Below are positions 23,520-37,200 of a stretch of DNA of 64,000 nt, piece after piece. Source of the stretch: Theobroma cacao (taxonomy: Eukaryota > Streptophyta > Magnoliopsida > Malvales > Malvaceae). The translations under genes and the position numbers were made by a program. Under the pieces are notes generated by a model that was not told the DNA's origin, made no database searches, and worked only from the letters and a program-made list of their open reading frames with translations. Every line of letters begins with the position of its first letter. Within the stretch, counting starts at the first letter, position 1. The stretch covers positions 15,814,955 through 15,878,954 of the forward strand of contig NC_030857.1 in the NCBI RefSeq assembly GCF_000208745.1, in the 5' to 3' direction.

Positions 23520-26500
23520 ATGGATACCAAGGGAAGACTTGTTGCTGGTTCTCATAACAGGAATGAGTTTGTTCTCATCAATGCTGATGAGATTGCAAGA
23601 GTAAGTGACTTCAAAGTTTGTTTCTTTTTTCCTTTTTAAGCTTTTTGTCAACTGGCTATGAGCTACGCCGACAGTTGGTGTAGGAATTTGGAGGAGAAAG
23701 AGCTGGTAAATGAGTTGTTTTGGGAACTTATTTTAGTAACTGAGGCTGTTTTGGGACCCCCATTTGTGGACTTTGGTGAGGGTTATTTTCTTAGTTCTGG
23801 TTTGTGGAGTAGTAAAAATTTTTACTCTTGCTTCTATTGGTTGTTTCTTCAGCTTGATAGATTATCACATTCCCGGAAGATTTCTTCTCTTGTGGTGGGA
23901 TTTTTTTTGGTATAATGTTACATGCAGTCTAGATTCGACTGAACCAATTTTCATAAACCATTCCTTGTTATCCCAACTGAGTAATTTAGTTTATACTTTG
24001 TAGATCTCGGTGCTGGTAGATGCATCCAATACAGGGAATTAGCAACTCTGATTTTGCATAAATTTTGTAATTTAAGCTTTTGAAAACACTTATTCGTTGG
24101 GATTTAGGGTAGCTTAAAGTCTATTATGCGGTGTTTTGAAATTTGCAATTTTCATGATCTAATGGCGCTTGACATTGTTAGTTATGTAACTATGAGTTGC
24201 AGGTGACATCTGTTAAAGAGTTAAGCGGGCAGATTTGCCAGATCTGTGGAGATGAGATAGAAATTTCAGTTGATGGGGAACCATTTGTTGCCTGCAATGA
24301 GTGTGCATTCCCAGTATGCAGACCTTGCTATGAATATGAAAGAAGAGAGGGTAATCAAGCATGCCCTCAATGTAAAACCAGATACAAGCGCATTAAAGGC
24401 GAGTCTTCATAAGTTTATCTTCTAGTAAAAACCCCTTAGAGAGCAAATTGGTAATAGTTTTAGCTAACAGTGTGACCTATTCCAGGTTGCCCCCGTGTGG
24501 AAGGGGATGAGGAGGAGGATGGTGCTGATGATTTGGAGAATGAGTTCGATATTGCAAACCATGATAGGAGAGACCCTCACCATATTGCTGCTGCCATGCT
24601 TTCTGCTCGACTAAATATCAGTCGTGGTTCCCAACCTCATGTTTCGGGGATAAGCACCCCGGCAGAGCTGGATGCCGCTTCTGTTGCTTCAGAGATCCCT
24701 CTCCTGACATATGGCCAAGAGGTAAATTAGTTATGCAGTAAAAATTTTGTTCGTTTAAGTTTGATATTACATTGGTGATTGACATATCTAATTAATTATT
24801 ACCAATGAAGGATGTTGGGATTTCCTCCGATAAGCATGCACTTATCATTCCTCCCTTTATGAGTCGTGGAAAACGTGTCCATCCAATGCCAATTCCTGAT
24901 CCTTCCATGACTTGTAAGTTATTTCGTATGATTGGTAGAAATGTATGAGAACTTGTAATTTAATTACAAATGATTAATTGAAATACTTTTGAACTTGTTA
25001 GTTAATTTTAGATTATTTGTTGTAATTCTGTGAACTCTACTCTGATTTACATGCTTGTTCAGTCTAGCGCTTAATATGGTTTCTTTTGTTGATATTCCAG
25101 TGCCACCCAGACCAATGGATCCTAAGAAAGATTTGGCAGTGTATGGGTATGGAACTGTTGCATGGAAGGAACGAATGGAGGAATGGAAGAAAAAACAGAA
25201 TGAGAAACTCCAGGTGGTTAAGCATGAAGGAATTAATGGTGATGAGTTTGAGGATCCTGATTTGCCAATGTAGGTGCATTTTACCATACTGAAATTCTTT
25301 ATTGCTAGGTCTGAGTATGTTTAGATTATAGAAGCTTGTTCATGCAATTGTTTTTTTACTAGATTACTCTTTCTTTTTGGGTTACAAGAATATAGAAATT
25401 GTCAATTGATTCAGAACAGGACCTGGCTGGTTAAACTAAAGCCTGCATTGGTAATCATTAAGGGTATTCATGGTTAATTATATAACATAGGTGTTGTTTT
25501 TCGCTTCTGCTAAAAATTTTAAATAACTTCATCTCTTTATCATTAATTTGTAGTTCAGAAGAATGAAACCAAAATCATCTTCAAATTGTATTATAGAGTC
25601 AAATTTCTATTAACAGATTTGAGTCATCCAATGCTATCTTGATGTGACCAGATTCAGCAAGTAACCTTCTGTTATGGTGTGTGCCATTCATGTAAACACG
25701 TAATATGGGAATGTAAATTTAACTGAATTGATCTCTAGAAGATATTTCCACTATCGAAACATCACATGAATTATATTGCTAGCTTGAATTGTTTTATCCT
25801 ATGCCCTTTTGGCTGCAATCCACTACAGTTAATCATAAATGTGGTTCAAGGTATAACTTGTAGCTATTATATTGCAATGATACGACTATCTGCATCTTCA
25901 TTGCGAATCATTTTTTCTCCGCTTTCTTCATAAAAGATATCAATTTCTTATATGTTTGCTTTAACTAATGTTTTGTTGGCTTTATAGTTTGTTACTGCTT
26001 TACATATGTTTTACTTTGACGTTGTGAGCAAATGAATGCACCAGTTTTCTGTGTTGAAAGGTCTGTGCATCAAACATGATAGTAATCAATATCAACTTCA
26101 ATAGGCTAATTTTAGAGAAGTAGTTGAATTCATTGACACCAGCTTTTTCACATTCATGACAGTTTCAACTAAATATGTAAAATTTATGTGTTATTGTAGG
26201 ATGGATGAAGGCAGGCAGCCACTTTCAAGGAAACTACCAATCCCTTCTAGCAAGATAAACCCATACAGATTAATAATCCTGCTGCGACTTGCGATCCTTG
26301 GGTTATTTTTGCACTATAGAATTCTGCATCCTGTGAATGATGCTTATGTGCTCTGGCTTATTTCAGTCATCTGTGAAATATGGTTTGCTGTATCATGGAT
26401 ACTGGATCAGTTCCCAAAATGGTACCCAATTGAACGTGAAACATACCTTGATCGATTATCATTGAGGTGATTTCACCTTTGTTTCTTCCCTTCCCTTCCC

Positions 26501-29500
26501 CACTCTTGCTCTCTCTGCATCTCAATTGCTCTCTCCCTCCCTCTCCTCCCTTCTGTTCTGACTCTAAACATGTGTGCATGCTAGAGAGAATTAAGTTTTA
26601 GTTAGTATTTTTATACTTACTTTATTAGTTTTTTTTAGGTATGAGAAGGAAGGGAAGCCATCTGAGCTAGCTTCTGTAGACATATTTGTGAGTACTGTTG
26701 ATCCAATGAAAGAGCCACCACTTATCACTGCAAATACAGTTCTGTCTATCCTTTCTGTAGATTATCCAGTTGATAAAGTAGCCTGCTATGTCTCTGATGA
26801 TGGGGCTGCCATGCTTACTTTTGAGGCACTCTCTGAGACATCTGAATTTGCAAGAAAGTGGGTACCATTTTGTAAGAAATTCACCATTGAACCTCGGGCT
26901 CCAGAATGGTATTTTGCTCAGAAAGTTGACTATTTGAGAGATAAAGTAGATCCAACATTCATTAGGGAACGCCGTGCCATGAAGGTTTGTAACTTTTCTC
27001 TATTATGTTTGCTGCTGGCAAGCGCCTGCCATTTAATTAACCTACTCTAAATGCTACATGACACCAATTGTAGACCGAGAGATTGCATTCCTTAAGCATA
27101 AAATTAGGAGGCAGAGAGGTTGTCCATTTGCATTATGAAAAAGAAAACATTACTTCATATAAATACTGTTTCCTTATTATTATATGCATGGCATTTTTTG
27201 TTAAAAAAGTGTTTTCAATTGGTTTCAAGAATTGATGTATCATATCTGGTGTTGTTAATTTGTTGATACAGAGGGAATATGAAGAGTTCAAAGTTCGAAT
27301 AAATGGCTTGGTTGCCATGGCACAAAAGGTTCCAGAGGAGGGTTGGACAATGCAGGATGGGACTCCATGGCCAGGAAACAATGTCAGGGATCATCCTGGA
27401 ATGATCCAGGTGAAGTGTTTTCTTTATATGCTGTTTGAGATTTGGTTCAGATGCTATCCATCCTTCTGCTATTTCCACTTATGCATTAACATGGTAAAAA
27501 TTGGGTACTCCTTACTATAGGTTTTCCTTGGTCATGATGGTGTTCGTGATATTGAAGGTAATGAATTACCTCGTCTAATATATGTTTCTCGTGAAAAGAG
27601 ACCAGGATTTGATCACCACAAAAAGGCTGGGGCCATGAATGCTTTGGTACCTCTCTCTCTCTCTCTCTCTCTCTTCTCGTGCATGCATACACTACACACA
27701 GCCTCTCAGCCTGGCATGTCCTCTGATCTGTCTGTTGTCTGATTTATCTAATTGTTAATAATTTTTGGCTGATTAATGAAGGTGCGCGTTTCTGCTATCA
27801 TCTCCAATGCTCCTTTCCTGCTGAATGTTGATTGTGATCACTATATAAACAACAGCAAGGCTCTTCGTGAAGCTATGTGCTTCATGATGGACCCTATTTC
27901 AGGAAAGAAAATCTGCTATGTCCAATTTCCTCAAAGATTCGATGGCATTGATCGTCATGATAGATACTCAAATCGCAATGTTGTATTTTTTGATGTATGT
28001 ATAGACTGGAAAACTTTAATGTTTCACTGACATGTCTCTTTTTAAAAGGAAAAGATAATATCTTTTTATTTTTCTGAAAACAGATCAACATGAAAGGACT
28101 CGATGGAATTCAAGGACCTATTTATGTTGGAACTGGATGCGTCTTCAGGAGGCAGGCACTTTATGGGTATGATGCCCCAGTCAAGAAAAAGCCTCCAAGA
28201 AAGACATGTAATTGTTTGCCAAAATGGTGCTGCTGCTGCTGTTGCCGATCTAAAAAGAGAAATAGGAAAGCAAAGTCCAATGATAAGAAGAAAAATAACA
28301 AGGAGGTTTCAAAGCAGATACATGCTCTAGAAAATATTGAGGAGGGAATTGAAGGTAAGTGTTGTTTTCAAATTGGCTTCTAGCATGCATCTGCAAATTG
28401 TCTCACAGATTTTTTCTCATGGCATGTAATCCCTTTCTTAGGTTGTAACCATCAATTATCTCGGAATAGTCTCCTTTGCAGACTTTTTGTCCCCATCTAA
28501 GTTTGACCTTGATATTTCCGGATATATAATAATTAACTGAGAATCAATCCCCTATTTCGTTGTTTTGGATGCATGCTTTCTTGCTTGAAGTAGATATGTT
28601 AGACCCTTATCACTTATAGTGCCATCATCACGTATTGCAGGTATAGACAATGAAAAGTCATCCCTCATGCCACAAATCAAATTTGAGAAGAAATTTGGGC
28701 AATCACCAGTTTTCATTGCTTCAACACTTATGGAGGATGGAGGAGTTCCAAAAGGAGCAACTACTGCATCACTCTTGAAAGAAGCCATCCATGTCATCAG
28801 TTGTGGTTATGAAGATAAGTCAGATTGGGGGAAAGAAGTACGTAGAAACTGTTCTGAAGTTAATAATTTGTCTTTTGAAGCTTTTTTTTTTTTTTGAAAT
28901 ATTGCATGTTTTATAGTGATGCTCATCAATTCCAATCTTCATCCAGGTTGGGTGGATATATGGCTCTGTTACAGAGGATATATTAACAGGCTTCAAGATG
29001 CACTGCCATGGCTGGCGATCAGTATATTGCATTCCCAAAAGGCCTGCATTTAAGGGTTCAGCTCCTATTAACCTCTCAGATCGTCTACACCAGGTTCTAC
29101 GGTGGGCTCTGGGATCTGTTGAAATTTTCTTGAGCAGGCATTGCCCTATATGGTATGGGTATGGCTGTGGATTAAAATCCTTGGAGCGCTTTTCTTACAT
29201 AGCCTCAGTTGTGTACCCTTTGACATCAATTCCACTGCTCATTTATTGCACCTTGCCAGCTGTCTGTCTCCTTACTGGAAAGTTTATTGTCCCTGAGGTA
29301 ATCCTAAGCTGCATATCTTTATAACATGCATACTTCCTAACTATTTTGGTATCAATTAGCATAGAAAAATAATCAGCTAGAACCAGTAAGTTTAGAACTG
29401 TTTGTAGGTCACAGTACAAGTGATCATGATCAACTTGCTTTCACTACATCAAAGGAAAGCTCATATGATGTCATTTTTTATTTTTCTTTCCCATTTCTTC

Positions 29501-30485
29501 TTTTTTTCTTTTTTTTTTTTGGTGGGGGTGTTTAAACTGCAAGCAATAAATTTTGTTGTTATAATTATGAAATTTATTGTCTCTTTTTAATTCTAAGAAC
29601 AGGTTTCGGAGCTTAAATTCATCTTAGTATTTCAAAATTGGACTGGCTGAGCAAGATTAGAACATAATGTAGTTGCTTTAATTAGAGTCGTGAATCTTGT
29701 TCAGGTAGAGCCTTTGTGGTATTAAAGATCCTGCTAGGTGATGCATTTGAGTTAGTTTGGAACATACTAGTGAGACTCTTTGGGCTGTAGCTATGGTATT
29801 CTTAAACTTATTGCTAGACATTCCATGGGAATTTCAAAATTTGGATGCCGCATTTAATCTGGCTTGCCAGAATTTCAGCTAATACTGATTTTCTGTTTTG
29901 CAGATTAGCAATTATGCCAGTATCCTTTTCATGTCCCTCTTCGTAGTCATAGCTGTGACCAGTATCCTCGAAATGCAGTGGGGAGGTGTTGGAATACATG
30001 ACTGGTGGAGAAATGAGCAGTTCTGGGTGATTGGTGGTGTCTCATCACACCTATTTGCTCTGTTTCAGGGTCTGCTGAAGGTTTTAGCAGGTGTTAACAC
30101 AAACTTCATGGTCACCTCAAAAGGAGGAGATGATGGAGAATTTTCCGAGCTGTACATATTCAAGTGGACATCATTACTGATTCCTCCCATGACGTTGTTG
30201 TTGATCAACATAATTGGAGTCATAGTTGGGATTTCAGATGCCATCTCCAATGGATATGACTCATGGGGGCCTCTATTTGGTAGACTGTTCTTTGCGTTCT
30301 GGGTCATTGTTCATCTTTACCCGTTCCTCAAGGGGTTGATGGGGAAACAAGAGAGGCTTCCCACCATCATCGTGGTTTGGTCAATACTTTTAGCTTCGAT
30401 CTTCTCTCTTTTGTGGGCTCGGGTCAACCCATTTACATCAAAAGGAGGTATTGTTTTAGAAGTGTGCGGGTTGAACTGTGACTAA
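23520..30485 (+). CDS. CESA6: Cellulose synthase catalytic subunit, CESA6 clade (14 exons)
   Basis: CESA makes beta-1,4-glucan from UDP-glucose at the plasma membrane in rosette complexes; the CESA6 clade serves primary walls. Exons: 23520-23600, 24203-24398, 24486-24721, 24811-24913, 25101-25269, 26200-26466, 26639-26984, 27272-27409, 27521-27646, 27782-27994, 28084-28354, 28641-28837, 28947-29297 and 29904-30485. They sum to 3276 nt, or 1091 residues, the usual length. The N-terminal RING-like zinc finger has Cys at 39, 42, 58, 61, 66, 69, 81 and 84. Catalytic residues are D404/D405, DCD (571-573), TED (D792) and QVLRW (830-834). Two TM helices precede the catalytic loop and about six follow. 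The start ([20 protein letters not shown]) and end (LEVCGLNCD) fit the CESA6 clade. Intron 2 is GC-AG; the others are GT-AG. A run of six Cys (674-679) is notable. The gene looks intact. Which CESA2/5/6/9-type member it is cannot be told. Confidence 0.97.
27652..27674. repeat. CT microsatellite in CESA intron 9
   Basis: (CT)n run just inside the 5' part of the intron after exon 9 (donor at 27647). It is probably length-variable and has no clear effect on splicing. Confidence 0.7.
28228..28245 (+). repeat. TGC trinucleotide run coding six Cys in CESA
   Basis: Six consecutive Cys codons (TGC x4, TGT, TGC) code residues 674-679 in the variable region between the DxD and TED motifs. Cys in this region are S-acylated in CESA proteins, so the run could add acylation sites. 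The triplet repeat suggests expansion by slippage. Confidence 0.8.
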
Positions 30486-31250
30486 AAATACTGAAAAAGA
30501 TGGATGTGTTTCGTGAAGAAAGGCTGTCTGAAAACTGCATAAAAATCGGCTGCGTTTTTTGTCAAAAGATGAAGGCATCCCTTAATGCCACACGGTTGCA
30601 TGGTGTTTGTAGATACATAGAACTGGGATCCAACAATTGTTCTGTTGAATTTTCATTGATTCTTTACATACATGTGGATTTTGTGGGTTAGAAAGGGGTT
30701 GAATTTTCATAAAAAGTCCTTGTAATCTCCAGAGAAGAGAAAACAGTTTTAGTTTTATCCATAATATGTACATTCCCTTCTCAATAAGGGACTTCACATG
30801 AATTCCATGGAATTTGTCTGCTCCAAAACTTGGATTGGGATTTGTAGGCAGCGTCTCCATTGTCTTTGCCAGTAAGATTGCCGCAGCCTGTGTCGGCAGC
30901 AAACCATCACCCACCCCTGGATATCCACATTGAATGCTTTCTTTCTTTCTTTATGTCTTGTTTGTTGGAAAGTAGAGCAAACCGTAAGCTTAGAAATACA
31001 TAATAATCAAGCAGAGTCTGTAAATTAATGTGTCATTGCAAGTTATACATCTGAGCTTCCAAATAATCAAAACAGACAACAAAATCCAATGTGCGCAATA
31101 CAAACATGAAATCTTTTCACAATTTTACAAACAAACAATGCATGAGGTATGCTCATATGTAGTAGAAAAATGGGTTACCTTACCCTACCCGTGCCCATTC
31201 TCATGGAAATGTTCACCATTCTACAAAAGAAGCGCAAAAAACAGTTGGGT
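30486..31250. other. Convergent intergenic region between CESA and the minus-strand gene
   Basis: The two genes end toward each other and share 765 bp. It must hold both 3' UTRs and terminators. AATAAGG near 30784 (+) is the only weak candidate signal for CESA. No open frame here matches a family. Confidence 0.5.
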
Positions 31251-34200
31251 CTAATACTTCCAGAGCTCAAGAGGACGCCTCTTGGATGATGCTTTTGGCG
31301 TTGTCATGTTGCCTATTTGCCCCTTCTTAGTGCTAACCTCATTCTCCTTCATGTCATGTATTATCAGTCGCTTTGGTGTTCTTTGGGTCAAACGAGACTT
31401 GCTCTTACTTTTCAGTATGGACGAAGTCAATTGCTTAACACTCACGCTCTTGCTCCCCTCCTTTTTTGTAGTCACATTTTTCTTTTGAGATGATGGCAAT
31501 TTTAGTTGTGACATGAAGGCTTCTTCACGCTCAACAGCTGCAACAAAATCAATGAAACAAAAACGGGAGGAATTGGCTCCTGCTGCCTATCACTGAGAAT
31601 GAAACTATGAATGAAGAAACTGATGTTCTGTCTACCTGTAGCAACTTCTGAATTCTTTAGTACGGGAGATTTATCTGCCATTGCTGCATCCAGCCCTGAG
31701 ACATCTTTTCTCATCTCCATTGTTTCTGGACCATCCTTTTGCACTGAGAATTGTATATCCTCAGCATCTGAGCAGGCAACATAATCCTGCTTTTTAAGGT
31801 CACTTGAAATGCATTCTGTGATGGTCTTGTCTAGAGCAGCACAATTACTGTCACCAGCCTTTGCATCTGGTTCTTTAACTTCATCTTCATCAGCCAAAGA
31901 CAAACTCATCTCCATGTTGGTTAAGATATGTGATTCATCAGGATTCTCCAAGTGTTTATGTTCTTCTGTTCCATTACAACACCATCAGTGAATGCAAATT
32001 TTGCTGTACTATTCTTAAAGAGCGATTGCTTTCTACAAATCTGTACCTGCAACGAAGGGATTGGAGAACTTACCATCAGAAGTAGCACAAATTGAGGAAA
32101 TGGAAAGGCAATCGACAACCATCTCAGGTTTCACTAAAGAAACAATGTCCACTTTACTGCAGCTTCCTACTTCCCTGGACTCACCAGCTATATTATCATG
32201 CAAATGGAAGCCACGTGGTTCCTCAGTCTGCAGATCACAACTCTTGCTTGCATCCAAACATGGAGGCTGATTCACAACCAAACTGTCGTTGCCATCCATG
32301 AATGTGGCTGTTTTAACTGAACCTTCACAATCATCAGACTTTGTTTCAGCAATTTCATCAGGATCTCCCTTGATCTTTTCTACTAGGGAACCATCAATTA
32401 CATCACTAAAACCTCCAGTATTTATTTGGCGCCCATCTCTTTCCCGCCTTGCAACTATATCATGGTCATGAATGAGCAAACCCATGTAATTAGAGTTACC
32501 TCTTCTTTATCATGAAAATAAATCTACAACCTTTGAGTGTGTAAAGCTAAGTCAAGAATTAACGGCTCAAACCAATTAACAACTATACCTTTGCGGTCAA
32601 TAGAGATTTTAGTTCCCCCCACTTCATCGACATCATCCATAACTTGTGGATGAAGTTTTTCTTTTTCTGCTGTGCCACAGGAACAAGAAAAAAAAAAACA
32701 AAAATCATCTCATTTTATACAAATGCCAAAAAAGCCATCTAATCATACTTTTGATGTAATGCTAGTTAAGAGGCATAATTGCATCAACTTAAAATTTCAT
32801 CAGCATTTAAAGAAAGTAACTGGAACATAAAAGTTTGGTTATCTAAAGTACTCACCACATGACACTGGGATGCTCGAGCATAAAAGAGTAGAACTACCTA
32901 TATTAGTTTCAGGCTTGCTACAAGGTGAATTAGCATATGATGGGACACCTTGTTTACCACTGCCTAAAGATCTCTGATGAGAAATAGGTGTTTTTCCACC
33001 ATCCTCAGACCCTGCTTCTTCAACCATTAAAGCAGCATTAAATTCATTTGCTACATGATGAGTGTTTGCAGAGATGTAATCCAACATACCATATGGACCA
33101 CTATCATTTACATTAGGGTCTTCAGCTTCTGTTCCAGATTGAGGATCATTACTATTGAAAGTGCTTTCCAGTGTGCCAACCTGTGAATTGTTGTCCAAAA
33201 TAACACCAACAGTTGATCTCAAACCATCTAATCCAATGGAAGAGCTACAATCACGTTCGGGTGCAACCTCTTCACTCTGATCATCAAGATCACCACAGTT
33301 TGGCTTTTCAAATGGTAAAGTACTTCTGACAGATGCATTTGGCATCTCTTCTGGAAATTTAGTATGCACCAGCCCAGAAACATCAGTTTCTTGAAACATT
33401 GTCTCTAATGCACTCATATTGGTCTCATACAACTTTGCATCCACCTTGCAACCACCATGGTCGCCAAGCTTAACTTTCAGGGCAGATATTGCTATTTCCT
33501 CCATCATATTATCATCCTGTCCAACATTTGTTTCTCTACTAGCACTAATTCCATTGCCATCCATGGTTGCAGCAAAGTCGTTAGGCTGATCCATAACAAT
33601 TTCACCCTGACAATTCCTTCCTCCATCATCAAGCACATGATCATGAAGCCTCATAGAAAAAGGTTCTGAACTAATGGATGCAGTCAATTCCTCTAATCGC
33701 AAAGCTTGACTGGCATTACTAAAAGCATGGACTTCCCCAATTCCAGCACCTTGCTTCACAGCCTCACTTTCATTATCCAACTGCTTCAATGCATTTTGAG
33801 ACGAAAAATGTGTTGGAATTTTGGTCCTACTATTCTCATTATCCATGCAAACTGGCTCCAATTTTTCTTGCATGTTATTCCTGACTGGCAATTTCCCGTT
33901 ACAAATACCTGAACCAGTCAGAAAGAACAAGTCCTTTCAAAGAAATAATCAACAAAAAAAAAGCAGTAATAAAATCTATCTCATTTTTCTTTAGATAGTT
34001 TAATACTTAAGGACCTTGAGTGGAATTTTCATCTTTTCTCATAGCACCATTATTCTTAATTGGTGCATTAAATGATAAATTGCATCCCTTTAGCAAATAA
34101 AGTCAATAAAATTCCTTTGTTATTTGCAAAAGAACATCCCAGCCTCCAAAAGTGCAACAACAATACTAGCTTTATTTGTATTTATAAGTCTTCATAGATT

Positions 34201-37200
34201 TGAACTGACAGAAAACAAATGCTGTTGTCAAGAGAACCAGGACCAGCAAGAAAGAGAACATCCAGGTAAAATATCATCTACCACAGAATCAAGCAACAGG
34301 AAGAAGTATTTTAACAAAAAGGAAAAAAGAAAAAGATTATGCAAGATCCTAATCTGCACTCACATTGTGGAGAAACATCAGCATGAGAAGCACTTTCAAA
34401 TATGTCATTATCCTTTTCTTCTGATGAAACAGCATCAGTTCCCTCACCATCAAAAACTTCACAGGTATGCTTCTCCTGCGTCTCAACTGAAACATTGTTA
34501 AAGCTTCCCTCTGCGATGTCATTTCGTTTATCTTTTGCACATTCACCATCTATGCTGTCTGAAAGTAGATGACAAGCACCATCCGCCAAAAATTCTCCTT
34601 CAGAATCCTCATCAAGTAACTTTTTTTCTCCAACAAACAATCCTCTTTCAGTATTTATTGTCTCCTTATGTTCATTTTGCACTATTTTCACAATTTCTTC
34701 AATCTTTTGGCGACTACAGATTCCATATCCTGTATTTCTCACAGCATTTTCAACTCTATTTATTGTACCTGCAAGTGTAAGTAAGAAGATTCAATCAAAC
34801 AATTGCCTTGATCTAATAAATAAACACTCTTATCAGCATTCACTATTCTGAAAAGGTAATACATATAAAGTGAAATGTAAACGTACCTAGCATATCCTGG
34901 CTGCCTACTTCAGGTCTATGTGGACTTCTAAAAGTTGTATCGTGACCACTCAAGCTCCATTGCATTCCCATAATTATTTTTTCACCAGTTTCAGCAGTAA
35001 TTGTATGGATTTTGGCAGTGGCATCACTGTTTTCATTAATCTCAACTGAACTTTCAGTGTGAACCATTCCTTTTCCAGAAGAATGATTGGTACTTGTTCC
35101 TTCTGCTTTCTTCAAGGAAACTTCAAACTTCTTCGAACCACAACTTGCACAGAGTTCATTCCAGTGATCACAGACAACTACCTCCTTAACTGGTTCAGCA
35201 GCAGTCATGGTGGCATCTTCTAGGTGCTTTGAATTCTGATCCTCTTGAGCAGGATTGTTGTCATCTTCAACCTCCTCCTTATCACTTTCGTCATTCACAT
35301 TTTCACTCATTGATGATTTTTCTGACTCCAATACTTTCTCCTGTTTTAACTTATTTGAAGTTTCACCTGCACATTATCAAGCACATGTGGGCAATTAAGA
35401 AAATGAACATGGTATGGTTCATTATGACATCAAAAATAAACTCACCTGCAAGATTTGATTGACTGGCTGCAGAGCAAACATCAGCCAGAGAGGCCATCTC
35501 AAAACAGTTCATGTTGTTAACATTGCTTTCAAATTCAACCATTCTAGGTTCAACCAAAACTTCATCAAGAGCACCTGTTTTATTTAAAGAAAGAAAATGA
35601 TGATATTTTACTTTACCCTCAACGGTATCATCCTGGATCACTATTTCCTTGTCATCCTCCACCAAACTGGTTTCCTCATCTTGATTGCACATCTCACTTC
35701 TGGCAATTCCGACAATAATTCCAGCGTTGCATAGTTTATCTTCAAGTGGAATGAAGAAACAAAGATCAGACAATGTTCTCATTGAATTAAATGTTCTAAA
35801 ATGCTTATAACTAAAGAAAGAAAATGAATTTCACACACCTTGGCTTTGTGGTGCAAGTCCAAATGGAGTTCTGAAGGCAGTAGTGTCACTACTTGAACTC
35901 CACTTGATTTCTGTAATATTTGGTGTGCCAGTTATTTTGGTAACAATATCAATTTCAGCTCTATAATCTTGCTTTTCAGAAGCCTTGGTGGAAGTTTCGG
36001 GGAGAGAAATTGCTCCCGCATCAGAAAACTCAGTAGCACTCAGTTTTTCAGTTTTCTTCAAGGGAGTTTCTGACCCTCTCTTCAAACCAATACTTTCACC
36101 AAGTTCATTCAGGAGATCATTGAAAATTACTTCCCCAATTGATTCAGCAGCAATCACATTGGCATCTTCCAATTGCACTTTTATGTGATCCTCCTCGACA
36201 GGAGTTCTACTTCTTTTAGCATCCATATTATCATTTATAGAGTTCACGTTTTCCACTGTTAATGGTTCTTCTGTCTCCAATATTTTCTCCTGTTCTATAT
36301 GACTTGAAGTTTTTCCTGCAAATTAGCAAGCACTAAGTGAGCAACTAAGAAATTTAATATTGTACAGTTCACTTGTAGCATCAAAAGTACATGAACTCGC
36401 TCACCTGCAAGGTCTGCTTGGCTAGCTGAAGAGGAACCGTCAGCTGGAGAATTTATCTCAGGACAAACAACCATTCTAGGTTCAACCAAGTTAGAATCAT
36501 CCATAGCACCTGTTCCATTCAAGGCAAGACAAGACTGATATTTCATTCCACCCTCAAAAGTATCATCATCGATCCTTATCTCTTCATCATTTTTCACCAA
36601 TCTGGTATTCTCCTTATGGATTAATACAGATTCACAAACACAATGTGAATTTTCTAGAATCATATTTTCAATCATTTCTTGATTGGACATCTCACTTCCT
36701 GAAGTCTCAACAGCAGCTTCAACCCAGCAAGTTTTTTCTTTGACTGCAATGAAGAAAAAACTATAAAAAATGTGGTCTGTACAGAATTATATGTTCCAAA
36801 TAGCTAAAAAGGAAAGGAAAGGATTTTCACACACCTTGGGTTTCTGGTGCAGGTCCACATGGAGTTTCTGGGGCAGCAGTGTGGCTATGTGAGCTCTGCT
36901 GGATTTCTGTGGTCTTTTGAGCACCAATTTCAGTAATAGCAAAATGGAATTCAGCACTACTTTCTTGAATTTCAGTAGCCTTATCAGAACTTTCTATGTG
37001 TGGAATTCCTTCTTTATCAGAAAAATCAGTAGCAATCATTTCTTCAGCTTTCTTGAGGGCATTTTCTGACCCTCTCTTCAAACCACTACTTTCACCAAAT
37101 TCATTCAGGTGATCCTTAAAAGTTGCCTCCCTGACAGATTCAGCAGCAGTGACATTGGCAACTTTTAATTCCACTAAGATCTGATCCTCTCCAAAAGAAG

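Noticed and set aside
23658..24003. Two open frames of about 80 codons between the first CESA exons
   Set aside because: They lie fully within CESA intron 1 and do not match any protein family.
34124..34501. 125-codon plus-strand open frame
   Set aside because: It overlaps intron and antisense coding sequence of the large minus-strand gene, whose model is supported by consistent splice sites and phase.
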